Assembly: GCA_028752905.1 (NCBI GenBank)
Contig: JAQNBH010000011.1
Span: 32,574,017 to 32,638,016, forward strand
DNA from: Cladorhizidae sp. MBARI D1340-BT2
Lineage: Eukaryota > Porifera > Demospongiae > Poecilosclerida > Cladorhizidae
Length of the DNA: 64,000 nucleotides
Direction: 5' to 3'
Made by a program: the position numbers and the translations under genes. The notes beneath the pieces are model-generated. The model was not told where the DNA came from and searched no databases. It was given only the letters and a program-made list of their open reading frames with translations. The first letter of the stretch is position 1. Each line of letters starts with the position of its first letter. This document shows positions 52,938 to 64,000 of the stretch, piece by piece.

Positions 52938-53739
52938 TGTGGTATATGGTTGCTAGGGACTATTGTTAACCTCTGATTTAATATCAATTTATTTGTACTT
53001 AATGGTCAATTTTTAATTTTTTTCCAAATAAACTCACCGGGAAAAGAGTTAATGTTCATTGTAGCCGCTGCCACTATGTGTGAGGTGTTGAGGGATTAAG
53101 CTCAGTACTCCTCTTATATGCTGCCACCAGTATATATAAGTCTGTAAAGACTGATAGAGTTTAAGTTTATTCAATACAAGGAAAAATCTTGCCTTTACCA
53201 CCAAGAAACTCCCCTTTTATAAGTTACCTCGTGTTGGTGCCCATACACTGTTCAACTACTACAACTATTAATCAGTGTCTCAGATTAAAGTGTTGAGGGG
53301 ATAAGGTTATATTGCATGCAACTATGGAGTTAGATATTTATGCAGGCTTCTGTGAGTCATCTCTCCTTCCCATCTTTCTCTTCTGTCAGGTCTGGTCCTG
53401 ACACATGGGAACTGGTGGAGACCTAGACTCTTTGAAGTAATCATGCCTTATCAATGACATGCACACTTCAAACACACGCTCATCACATATGTAGTCCTGG
53501 TCCACTTTGATTGACTACACTTGTATTGATACCTAATATGGTCATGCCCATTGGGGGAAGGCCAGGCTTTTTAAGGCCAGCCTCCCTCTGGACAACAACT
53601 TCTGTCCTAGCTGAATCTTGTAACTTGTGTTGCCAATAAAGTTCTTAACTATTATCTAGTCTCGTTAGTTATGGACTTAAGTGAGCATAGTGAGAGTATC
53701 AGCCCACAGCCTGGCAATTAGGGGGAAGTATGCCTAACA
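52938..53739. repeat. possible solo LTR
   Basis: TG at 52938 and CA at 53739, flanked by CTATCT on both sides (52932-52937, 53740-53745). An AATAAA at 53633-53638 lies after a TTTTTAAGGCC-type segment, as in LTR R regions. The terminal inverted repeat is weak, so this may be coincidental. Confidence 0.3.
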
Positions 53740-53989
53740 CTATCTCATAATTAAATAGTTAGAAAGCTGTTTGATGGGGTGAGCTTGAAAAATGTATTTT
53801 TTTGTTTAAGTGGCAATTGCAAATGGCAACTTTTTCATGACTCTGTACTGTCTGGAGGCATTTCTGCTGAAAATGCTGGCACAGGCTCTTAAGCTTATCA
53901 GAATCTTTGTTCTTGGGAAGGGAGGCTCTATTGGATGGCTTTCTTTGGTGTATGTTTTGTTGCAGATATAACATGACATAGTATTGCAC

Positions 53990-54668
53990 AATTTTTGTTA
54001 GCTTACTTCAATGGAGATGATTGGTGTACTAAACTGCAGCTTATTGTAGAAAGATATGCAGAATTTGATAAAGAAATCTGTAAATCACACAAGTTAGAGC
54101 CTTTGGTGGCCACAGTCTTGTAGGCTGGCACATAAATTGTTAATGGAACTTCATCCCTATTTGGCCCAATTCAAAGCAAGTTTATTTTCGTCTATTTATA
54201 TATAACAAATCTGTGAAATTCCACTATTTTGTCTTCACAATCATCCGGCAGTTTCTGTGTATTGAAAGTTTTGGTAGGCATTGATAAGCCCTGCCGCTTC
54301 ATGAACTGATATATAACACCAACCTGTCATTCCTTGAAAATCTTGAATTCCTAATTTTTTGGATATTCTCCTAGCCCCATTGATCATCATTTTAGTAGAA
54401 ACACAATTTCCTTTATTCCTTTTATCTGTCACCCATTTATTTAAATCCACCTCAAATTCTTTCCATTTTGCAGTTGGGCAGTGTAGGTTATTATGCTTAC
54501 ATTTTTTGGAGGTTGAGAGTTTGTCTTCTTGCAGTTGCCATGTCCTTATCATTTTTTCTGTTGATGGTGGTCTATAAACACATTCTGCTGCTCTGTTATA
54601 TACCTTGCTCCTTCAGTTTTCAGGTTGTAGCCGATAGTATAGCTCGATCTTTTTCCTCCTGTAGCCAT
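53990..54668 (-). pseudogene. pogo/Tigger-like transposase N-terminal fragment
   Basis: The minus strand starts MATGGKRSSYTIGYNLKTEG, then (frame change near 54600) MIRTWQLQEDKL. A CENP-B-type helix-turn-helix region follows: CPTAKWKEFEVDLNKWVTD, MMINGARRISKKLG and GMTGWCY. Further fragments (FHRFVI and, nearer 54100, PNRDEVPLTIYVPAYKTVAT) match the start of the pogo catalytic domain. No inverted repeats were found, and stops disrupt it. Confidence 0.7.
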
Positions 54669-55600
54669 ATTATTAAGACTCAACACTGCAGCAGCCAGCA
54701 ATAATAGCGGGGAGACTAAACACAGATGCCGTCAACAATAATAGTGCAGCATCTTCACATATATACACCTAATAACTTTGCAACTTCAGATTACCTCTTT
54801 AGGCAGTCAATTTTGTCATCTTTGCTGCCAACCTCCTGTTCGCCACTTTCAACTTGGAATATAAAAAAAATTACCTGCTCTTGCAGACAAGTGCATGTTG
54901 TGAAAACAATTTGAGGGCAAACACTGTTTTGTTCAGAAATCATAATAGAGTGAACACTATTTGACATCAAGACTTGAAGGGTGAATAATCTTTGAGGAAA
55001 TATGGTAACAACTATCTCCAACATAATAGGTGTTTTTTAGCAGGTTCAATCATGAACAGCTCATTTCATAAGATTCTGATATTTTTCTATCTATCTATCA
55101 AGCACCATAGTTGGAATGACTGTTAAATTTGAGCTTTAGAGACAATATACATGAACAAATGACAAGGTGGCAGTGTGCTCTCCTGGGAGAATTCTGTTCA
55201 ATGACCATGGCAGAAGAGGTAGCTGGACATGCAGAAGCTAGTGATCCTCTGCTGAACATGTGACAATGCTAGTCATGGGCAGCTTTACTTTAGATCTATG
55301 TTTATAACATTTACACTTCAATTTCCACCACCATCTTCTGCAGTGATGGAGCAAGCTATTTGGGAATGGTTGGGCATAATGTGACACGCATATTTTTCAA
55401 GACCATGCCCACTTTTCAAGTGACTAGACTGACGAAGGATAAAAAAAAAAATCATGTCAGAGTCAAAAAGTGACACCTTCATATTTGGTTGGGTCATTTG
55501 CCCGACCTGCCGAATTCTTCCTCCACCCCTATTCTGGTCCTCTGTTTGTATGATCAGTTATAGTAGTTTGACCCCAAACAACAACAACAAAAATAAAACA
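54669..55600. other. spacer
   Basis: No gene or clear mobile-element coding signal recognised. Confidence 0.4.
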
Positions 55601-58274
55601 CAGCTAAACCTCACATTAACATCTTAACTGCCTGAATGGTGTTGACATCTACTATTAGCTTCCAGGGTGATTTCAACCCTTTGCTGAGATAGGGCAGCAT
55701 AGTTCAAATGTAGCCTAGACCAGGGTATTTTAGGCCATTCCCAGGGATAGTGACTGAAACATTATGAGGCTGGGTTTGTTGACACACATTGCATGTACAC
55801 ACTTTCTCTATAATTTCCGATCAATACCAGGCCACTACATGTAAGACCTACCAAGGCTTTTCATTCTGCATATACCTGGGGATGACTGTCATGAAGTTCT
55901 TCAATCATCTTTGCTCTCCCCATTTGTGCAACTACCATTCTGTACCTCTCCAAATACAACAATTATGTTAACTCTACTCGGTGTAGTGTGCCTGGAGAAA
56001 ATTCCTTGATGACAGTATCTGCCCACCCTGTGAAACATTTTCACAAACTGGCAATAATACTGGGTCAGTTGTTGTCCATGCACATTTTGAGTAGTGTTCG
56101 TTAGGAGTCAAGCACTTCGTTTAGTAGAACCATGTCTCCAGGATCAGAAACCTCAATCAGGGTTCCAGGCAATGGTAGGTGACCCAGGAGATTATTCAGG
56201 GATATCTGTATTAGTAGATGACTCAAGAGATATGCATTAGCCTTCTCTCCTGCCTAGTATTTGATGTGATAGTCATTGGACAAAGCATCAAATCCCAAGC
56301 TTTAATTCTGGCTGACGCTAATGTAAGAATTCTGTTCATCTCTTGAAAAAGACTTTGTAATGGGTTGTGGTCAGATAATGGTGGGAATTTCCTACCAAAC
56401 AGATACTGATGAAGCCACTTTACTTCATTGGTAATTGGAAGCCCTTCCTTCTCCAGTTGAGAGTACTTCTTCTCAGCTGGTGTAAGTGATAATGATTCTT
56501 CCTTCTCCAGTTGAGAGTACTTCTTCTCAGCTGGTTTAAGTGATAATGATTTGTGATGCATAGGCAATGGTTCGCTCTTTGTCCAACCTCAAACTGGTGA
56601 GATAGGATAGCTCAACACCAATGTGGTGAGGCATTGCATGCCAAAATGAGCAACTTGATTGGGTCGAGAACTACGAGTAAATAATCCTGTGGGCTGGTTC
56701 CAATTTCATCGAATGCCTGGTGTTGTTCTTTCCCCACTTCCACTTTGCAATAACCTGTACAAGGGGGAAAGAGTACTGGGAAAAAATTATTTATGATACT
56801 CAATTTGAGTTGAGAGACATCTTTTGCAAATGGGCACTCTCTTTGTAACTTGAATCTTTATAACTTGAACTTTGTTGTCGCTCAGTTGAGTTCCTTTGGC
56901 CTAATACAGAAACCAAGATACTCCATAGACTCCTTCATGGAGGCACTTGCTACTTCTCAAAACTAATGCCGGATTTCTCAAGACTGGTGTGTGTTTTGAG
57001 GATGCGCTTTGTTCATTTCCTCTGTAACCAATAATCATCGAGATGCACTGGCACACTTTACACTTGAAATACCCTGTCAGGATATCCTCAAATGTACTTT
57101 GAAATATCGTAGTGCTGATGCAATTCCAAATAATATCCTGTAAAGTCCCCTTCAGAGCATTGATACTAACCAACTTTTTCAATTACTCATCCAAAAGAAT
57201 TTCACGGTAGGCATGAGCCAAATAAAGTTTTGTAAACAACTTTCCATTCACCAGGTGCAAGGAAGACCAGTCCACTTCAACCGATCCTGGCCAAATAGGC
57301 TAGGACCATTTCTTAAAAGATGTCGCCTCTTTCTCTTGGCCACTGCATGTAACGCAAATTCTTCCTCTAACTCTCCTGTGAATGTAGTTAGTTTCACATT
57401 TGATGGTTAAAGTGTTATACCCTGTCTGTCAGGCCACAGATTCTCATATGTCGACTTGTTGATAACCGATAAGATTGCTCCCAAGTCTATTCCATTGTTG
57501 TTTCACTCCATCCAAGGTTTTACGAAGATTAGTCAGGCTTTGTCTGAGGCCATGTTGTATATCGTATACTCAGACTGGCTGCTCCTCAGGCTGTAACACT
57601 TTTGAAGTGATGGAATTTAATAATAGTCTTCGGTAGTTGGTAGGAAACTTGATATTTGGTCAGTCAGCATTCCATTGCTGATTACTTCTGCAGTCTCTCT
57701 GAATGTGGCCAGTCTTTTCACAGTTTGGCATGCAGATCTCACTATCTGCAATGTGTGGCCTCGTGGTTGCACTTGTGGCTATAACACATGACTAATCCTT
57801 GGCATGCCCTGTTGCAGTGTCGGACTAGGAGGGCTTTGGGGGTCATGCCATCTAATAACTGAGGGGGCCCACCAGCCCAGTTTTCTAAAAATGTCCATGG
57901 ATACCAAATTTGGAATAACTGATAGGTAGCTATACATGCACAGTGCATTTAATTCCATTGCTAGCATAGGTGGTTTAATATTATTTTTATGCTAATTGTA
58001 ATGAAAATTGACATGTGTCACATTACATGTGTTTTACAAAACTGGTTTTACAGAAATAAGTCAGAATACTACTTTTTTAAACTGGAACTTGACTGGTTTA
58101 TTGAAATAACGTGACTGAACATTTTATTTAACATGCAATAATAGAGTAGAGAAATGGTATATTGCTACACAGAATAACACAATAGTTATGGATACATGAG
58201 TAGTGTTTTGAATTCAGTGGACACTTTGGAGAGCTTTTCATACACACATTCATTATCAAGCAATTTAAGAATTT

Positions 58275-59920
58275 CTACTTCCATTGTGCCGGCAGGAGTG
58301 CCTCCAGCAGGTCTTGTCCAAGCAGAGATCTCAATCGACTCTTAACAAACTTGATTTTTGAAAAGACCCATGCGCATGCCCCCACAGTGCAGGGGAGGGT
58401 AAGTGGTGATGCACATATATAACTTCTGCAGTGGAAGCGGTACCCAATGAGTAATAAGAGAACACATGCTATGCAGCGAGTACAGTTTCCTTTACAAAAT
58501 GGCAGGCTTTCAAGATCTTCATCATCACTGTCACTGTTATTTGCTGCAGAGGAACTTCTTTCACCTTCAAGATACATATGACATTTTGCGAAATGGATGA
58601 GCTCCTCTTTCAATTCTTCTTTGTCAACATCTGCCAGTCTTGCAAGACAGCAAATGGAGAAGTTACTGGTGGCAATCAGTAATTTCTGGGGTTGAGCCAA
58701 GATAGTTCAGAGTATAGTTCAGTGTTTCTTTCATTAAATCTAGTTGATATTTCTGCATTCGGGCGATCCACTATGGGTACGAATGTGTTCAGTCTAAAGT
58801 GTTACTTACCTACTATTCACTTGCTGTTTCATCAAAGAAACGGCGTCTCTTCTTAGTAATAGATGATTTTTGGAGGCTTTCTTGTAGAAATCTTGATTGC
58901 TGTTTGCATCCACAAGCTCCTGCACTTGCAAATGAAAGGTGTTTGCTTCTTAAAAAATGTCATCAAATTAGGCAGTCTTTTCATACTCCACAACCTGAAC
59001 AGCCTGATTTAGGTGCATACCACGTGTCTGGAGATATTTTGATACTGGATTGAAGATAGCAAGTACTTTTTTTTATTGCCATAGCAATAAGGAGTGAGAT
59101 GAAACGTAGATAGTTCCATCCCTCAGACATTTTGTTGTATTACTAAGTTCCCACAGTGTAAGTAAAAGAATATAATAGCTTTGTGGCTCATCACAGATTC
59201 GTGAAATAGCCTTGTGGGCTGACCACCAACGTGTTTTCCCTAGTTTGACCATTTTCTTCATTTTTTTTGATCCACCACAGTGAGCTTCAACCACCTTTTT
59301 CCACACATCTATTCTCCTAGAACTCTCATTGAAGAAACTACATGTTTCCTCAAGAAGCCCCATAAGATTTCTTGGTCTTATTTTTGAGAAACCACTCAAT
59401 TCTGTTAATGAGCGATTCTCCATACAAAGTAACCATCTGGAACTTCACCACTTCAACTTTTTCTGATGTATTTGAAGAGGCACCATCAAGAGAAAGGCCA
59501 ATAAGTGTTTTAACATCCATCACAAGTCTACCAAGCTTTCCAACAAGAAGTTTCCATAGGTCCTCTCCGTTGCCAGAAGTTGTCACCTCAAATCCTAACA
59601 AACCTTTTGAACTTTGCCTTCAGTGCCAACATATCTGCAACAATATTCAGTTGATCTGTTCCAGAGATATCCACAATACCATCCATCATGATGCCATACT
59701 TTCCTCTACAGTCCTCATTTATAGCCCTTACAATTTTCTCTTGAATGCTTTCAGCTAGAGCTTTGATAATATTGTTAACAGTTGTTTTACTGAGAAAAGT
59801 AATAGTGTTGCCCCAAACTTTTCCTTGTTGCTGCCCTGTCTTAGAACACTGTGCTACATGATTGCTTAGTACAGAGTCATACTTGGCTAAGAAGCAACAC
59901 AGTTTCAAGAAAAATACCAT
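58275..59920 (-). pseudogene. hAT transposase remnant (ZMYM1/TTF-type)
   Basis: Minus-strand pieces in order: 59588-59920 (FLAKYDSVLSNHVAQCSK, KYGIMMDGIVDISGTDQLNI), 59350-59601 (LIGLSLDGASSNTSEKVEVV), 59073-59423 (LGKTRWWSAHKAISRICDE) and 58275-58700 with the dimerisation region (LPCTVGACAWVFSKIKFVKS then RLRSLLGQDLLEAL). The first catalytic DE-type motif, the second DGAS motif and the TRWW block are recognisable. Several frame changes make it inactive. Confidence 0.8.
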
Positions 59921-60015
59921 GGTGCTTTTTTGAATCTAACAGATCACATGCACGTTCAGAATCACCTCGATAAGGCAATCCCTGGCCAGTGACTAGCTTG
60001 ATGACATCTATCATT

Positions 60016-60016
<1 letters not shown>

Positions 60017-60049
<33 letters not shown>
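60017..60049. repeat. run of 33 G inside the hAT end
   Basis: The longest homopolymer in the window, subterminal in the hAT element. Confidence 0.9.
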
Positions 60050-60050
<1 letters not shown>

Positions 60051-60609
60051 GGGCTGTGCCTTGACACAATGGCACAATGGCCAGTCCAACACTGCCCTGT
60101 TGTGTCTGTTCTGCCACCTACCTTACGTCTATTATTTACTAGATAATGGATACCTGCTGCAGAGTATTGTCTTTCCTTGATCTTGTCCCGTGTTATTTTC
60201 TGTGGCTTCCAGTGCTTGAGTTATTTCATAGATTGACTTGTAGTTTAGATCATTCTCCAAAAGTAACCTCTTCTGCCAATGTCTGTTAATCCCACACATG
60301 AGTCGATCTCTGATCATCTCATCAAGCTCATCTCCAGAGTTACAGTGTTTTACAAGTGACTTTAGCTTGGCTATATACATATTTTGCCACTGTTTTCTTT
60401 GGTTTCTGCATTCAGCAATTGGAAAGACATCTCTGGGACTGTTGCTGTTGGTGTCGGATTGTAGAAAATGGTAGAAAATGCACATAACCACCACTATCTC
60501 TTCAAACCTGATAATCAATGGATAGATAGGCATCAGGGCAATGGCTAGGGGCACTGGATGGATTCTGATTGGATCACTATGCAGGACGAGTGTGGCCCAC
60601 ATGGATTGT

Positions 60610-61823
60610 GACAGCTACATCAGCAATAACTGTACTGCTGTAGTCTACCCTAGACCTCCACAAAATTGGTACACTCCAGGAAAACCATCCCTCCAAGCAG
60701 TTGAGATGTTTACAATCACTGTTGATAGGCTGGAAAAGTTTCAATAGTGCCTACTATCTAGCACTTAGTTCAAGAACCACACCAGTATTTGGCAACATTT
60801 GGCATGCAAGACATCTATAAAAAATTCTTTGCTTTATTCAGCATTTTCTATGTTTAATTTACCACACCAACACATAAAAAAGATGGCTACCTTCTGGAAG
60901 TCCACATAAATTTATTTGTGGGACAAACAAAGTCCTCAACAGGTATAGAGCAACTGAAGCCAAGTGGAAAGCACATTATTATTGCCTTAATTTTGTAATT
61001 CTGACATACCATTTAACGAATCACACTTAATCTAGCTCATAAACATTAAGTTTAATCTCCTACTCCCACCATCACAGTAAGCTGAAAGAAACCTTAGTGA
61101 CATGAAACTCATCAAATAAGGCATAATGTTTGGTTTGATGGGGATACCTTATATGTGGGTCAAAATAACATGTAAACTTATTAACTGGGTTAAAAATATT
61201 TATGATATTATCGTTATGAAGACAATATTATACTTCAAGTTTTTGGAGGGAAGTTCTCTTCCAACTGAGAGAGAAGCATTGCCAAGTGGTTGCACCTCGA
61301 TAATAGCTAATTAATATCCTCATGGTAATGTAGTTGGTGAATAATATTTCTGATATTATTGATATAAAGACAATATTATACTTCAACGTTTTTGGAGGGA
61401 AGTCCTCTTCCAACAGAAACAGCATCAGAGAGAAATGTTGCCAAGTTGTAGCTTAGGTTATCATGGTAATGTAATGTGTGACAAGATATTCCTGTCACCC
61501 CGATGCAAAAAGGTAGATGACCATGTGGATGGTGGTATAGTGCTTCTTCAATAGCCTAGTTTTTGTTGGCCAACCAAACTCTATCTCAATACCTTTGTCA
61601 AAATCTAGCACTTCTCTACTGGTATGCAATGTTTAGCACAACAACATAAATTTCCATTAAAAATAAGAAATGGCATTATATGGAATAATTTCTACCTCAA
61701 ACAATAAGGGCATACTAATATATTATTATATAATTATACTACACACAGTCCAAGTCATACTTATTCCTCATTTAACTATGTAATCACAAGTAGCTCAGAT
61801 ACAGTCTTTCTTTAGTATCTGCA
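60610..61823. other. spacer with a ~140-bp tandem duplication
   Basis: 61190-61300 and 61330-61450 are diverged copies sharing GACAATATTATACTTCAA, TTTTTGGAGGGAAG and CTCTTCCAAC. No gene seen. Confidence 0.6.
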
Positions 61824-61973
61824 TTAATTGGGTTGATTCTGATGCACTGTTGGCATATAGGCTAGGAAAGTTGCAGTTTTAATATCCGTAGAAGGATGGT
61901 CTTCAGGTTGATAATCTTCATTCTCTGGTGGATTGTTGTCTGTCAATGTACCAACATAACTGAGTGGGATGTC
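61824..61973 (-). CDS. terminal exon of an unknown host gene
   Basis: After acceptor TTTTTATTATAG| the frame reads DIPLSYVGTLTDNNPPENED, then YQPEDHPSTDIKTATFLAYM and PTVHQNQPN with TAA. The 49 residues are acidic and Pro-rich, without repeats or mobile-element features, like a C-terminal tail. The upstream exons must lie at higher coordinates; I could not identify them up to 64000. Confidence 0.45.
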   Translation of the reverse strand, partial: DIPLSYVGTLTDNNPPENEDYQPEDHPSTDIKTATFLAYMPTVHQNQPN

Positions 61974-64000
61974 CTATAATAAAAATAGGTCTTAAATACA
62001 TTAAAGTAACACTGAATTAGATAGTATTTCATTTTAGCTGTTTTACACTAAATAACATTAATTTTGCACTAATTTATAAACTCTTAATGAACTCTCACTT
62101 GATATTTTAAAAAATCCAAAATGCCTGATATGGCATCGAGTCAATTTTTTTATACTAAACTCGAGTTGCATGTCTTTGTAAATATCAGCATGCCACTTTA
62201 ACAAACAAACACAAGTAATATGTACCATGTGAATGCTGGGTGACTACAAACTCACATGGACATGCAGACAGGCACAGGATCAACAGGGAACACGTTCTCA
62301 CCATAGTTATAGAGACATTATAGAGGCTGCATAAGCCATAACTTATAGAAATTGGAACCATAATGGCTACACATGTATATTTTATCACTTCATGCTGAAC
62401 ATGTGCAAATATAAACTATGTTCTTCTATACCACAAAAGTTGGTTGTTAGGCTGATGCACTTACAACACAAATCAGAGAGAAAACCACTGCCTTAACAAG
62501 AACCATGCACCTAACAAATAATCATACTCATGAACACTGAGCAATGTATGAAAACCTTACCACCACTTCTTTCACAAGGCTATATAGACTAAGAGAGGTT
62601 GCTAGTGCTAGCAGTAGCATCTCAAACCATAGCAATTTTAATTAAGTGTCTATGATCTGGAAAGTGTTATTCGAGGTCATAATGTTTATAAGATAGTCAT
62701 GATGCCCTTCAATGGAGAAAATCTATGTGTATAGTTATTTTTGATACATGCCATTGGTATCTTGCTCGAGATAGTCATCATTGCCATTTCAGAAGAGTTT
62801 CTCCGCCTGGCCTATATACAAATATGAGCTTTTCTCCCTCATGTTTGTTAGCAATGAGCAAAAAAATTTGTGCTTGCAGGGTCATAGGTTCAGACTTCTA
62901 TGTAATGAGTGTAGGCATTATTATATGTACCTAACGAAAATATGCGCTGAATAATATCTGCCTAACAACACCAGCTTTTATGGTATTGTGTTGTTCAAAA
63001 GAATCGTATTTTAGTTTAATATTTCGGGGGGAAAAACCTTTCTACTTCAGGTATATATTAACTATCATGCCAAATGAAACCAGCTACAGTTTACTTCTTT
63101 ATCACAACAATTACTTGATATAAATACTTGGACAATAACTTTGAAAAAAAATCTTATTAGCAAGTTAAGAGTTCTTCATTATTAATTTTTATTATTTACT
63201 TGTGGCCAATGAGCCAGTGGACACCATAAAATATCAAGGTTGTGACAAGCTAACCAACTTGATTGAACAAGCATTCATGAGACTTGTACTGTTTCCAATT
63301 CATTTTGCCTTTAACCTTCAACATATTTGGTAACTAATCCTTAGCAGCACCTTCCATATCTTGTACTTTCAACTCGCCACAAAGATGGTCTCATACTCAA
63401 AATACCATTACAGCAGAAAAAAGTTTTAATTATAGTCAAAATCAAATCTAGACATTGTCTGATATTAACATTCTTCTCCACAAACACTAAAACGGCATTT
63501 CAGGACAAACTGGGAAATTTGACCATGCAAATGTAAGTGCAGCAATATATCTGCAGCTGGCCACAATCCCATGCTCTTAGAAATAATCTAAGGCTACACC
63601 CCAACCTATCACCACTTCTATGCCATCTAAGACCATTTCCTTGTTTAGACCATGCACCATTTACTATAACGAGTTGAATAGTATCTGCCCCCAATTAGAA
63701 AGTGCACCACCTAATATTGCACTGCAATGCACTTGCTCATAAGTGAACAAAAGTTTAACACTACGAAACATATGCAATCAAAACTATATTGAGGGTGAAT
63801 CTGTAAGCAGAATGGCTCAGAAGATATTATTCACTACAAATCTTGGCTCTAGCAGCAAGTATAGAACCTGTAATCACCTATGAAAGAGAGAGCAAAACTG
63901 TGCAATAGAGACATTGAAGGACTGCCTTCATGTCCAACAAAGCAGTGCTGGAAGCAATAGTGGATAATTAACAGTCAAACAAACAAAGGTATTGTTTCCT
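61974..64000. other. unassigned sequence
   Basis: AT-rich, short open frames only. It may be intron of the gene ending at 61824. Confidence 0.4.

Larger units (their letters stand above)
57815..60094 (-). mobile_element. hAT element with perfect 8-bp target duplication
   Basis: Ends CAGTGTCGGACTAGG (left) and, opposite strand, CAGTGTTGGACTGG (right). The duplication CCCTGTTG is perfect at 57807-57814 and 60095-60102. A run of 33 G (60017-60049) lies just inside the right end. It interrupts the gag of an older gypsy element. Confidence 0.93.
55600..60602 (-). mobile_element. Degenerate Ty3/gypsy element (K02A2.6-like), split by a hAT insertion
   Basis: Order on the minus strand: Gag capsid (60132-60602; YIAKLKSLVKHCNSGDELDE, MIRDRLMCGINRHWQKRLL), a hAT insertion (57815-60094), zinc-knuckle-like pieces (57670-57790; CNHEATHCR), RT pieces (56900-57230; LAHAYREILLDE, STFEDILTGY), RNase H pieces (56223-56800; LILACNASPH, EKKYSQLEKEGLPITNEVKW, YLFGRKFPPLSDHNPLQ) and integrase zinc region and core start (55640-55930; GRSYMWWPGID, VCTCNVCQQTQPH). 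The ordered pieces, with many stops, show an old complete element. Confidence 0.8.

Noticed and set aside
60541..60747. Plus-strand open frame
   Set aside because: Largely antisense to the gypsy Gag remnant.

Overview
Eukaryotic, very probably invertebrate, nuclear DNA. There are no rRNA genes, tRNA genes or bacterial operons. The host coding signal lies in small exons with good splice sites, separated by long AT-rich introns full of mobile elements and tandem repeats. An Ig-like exon near 46.5 kb resembles, from memory, Ig domains common in sponge receptors, so a demosponge is my best guess; nothing here proves it.

Host genes. (1) The left 28 kb is the 5' two-thirds of an ASNSD1-type gene (asparagine synthetase domain containing 1) on the minus strand. 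Nine exons can be placed (28,024 down to 1,176). Their reading frames join to exactly 432 codons and the 3' end lies beyond the window. The protein starts Met-Cys-Gly (class II amidotransferase) and runs to the SGGVDS ATP-pyrophosphatase loop and beyond. (2) Just upstream on the same strand is an intact two-exon gene for a 98-residue HIG1-domain mitochondrial protein (32,440 to 29,138). (3) Weaker host signals are an Ig-like exon with a frame break (46.5-46.7 kb, minus), a two-exon small gene candidate (52.1-52.6 kb, plus) and a terminal exon of an unknown gene (61.8-62.0 kb, minus).

Mobile elements. The ASNSD1 introns hold a broken hAT transposon (2.07-5.52 kb), a young Ty3/gypsy LTR retrotransposon (8.84-13.11 kb, LTRs differing at one base, target duplication ATAC), a degenerate foldback (19.4-20.25 kb) and a DNA transposon with perfect 26-bp terminal inverted repeats around a DUF7869-like protein with a possible DDE-type core (23.37-25.99 kb). 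To the right are a hAT with a LINE 3' fragment nested inside it (33.2-35.5 kb), a third hAT (40.46-41.74 kb), a Ty3/gypsy remnant whose RNase H is followed directly by the LTR, as in Gmr1-like elements (42.88-44.65 kb), two more degenerate Ty3/gypsy remnants (49.8-51.6 and 55.6-60.6 kb), a pogo/Tigger transposase fragment (54 kb) and a fourth hAT (57.8-60.1 kb) inserted with a perfect 8-bp target duplication into the gag of the last gypsy copy.

Tandem repeats. At least ten minisatellite or satellite arrays occur, with units of 23, 24, 26, 28/31, 33-36 and 73-82 bp, plus AAT, AC and GGAA-type microsatellites and G or C runs of 21-33 bases. Several mobile elements sit inside arrays. The 36.2-39.8 kb array has higher-order structure. 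Most long open frames in the window come from these arrays and are not genes.
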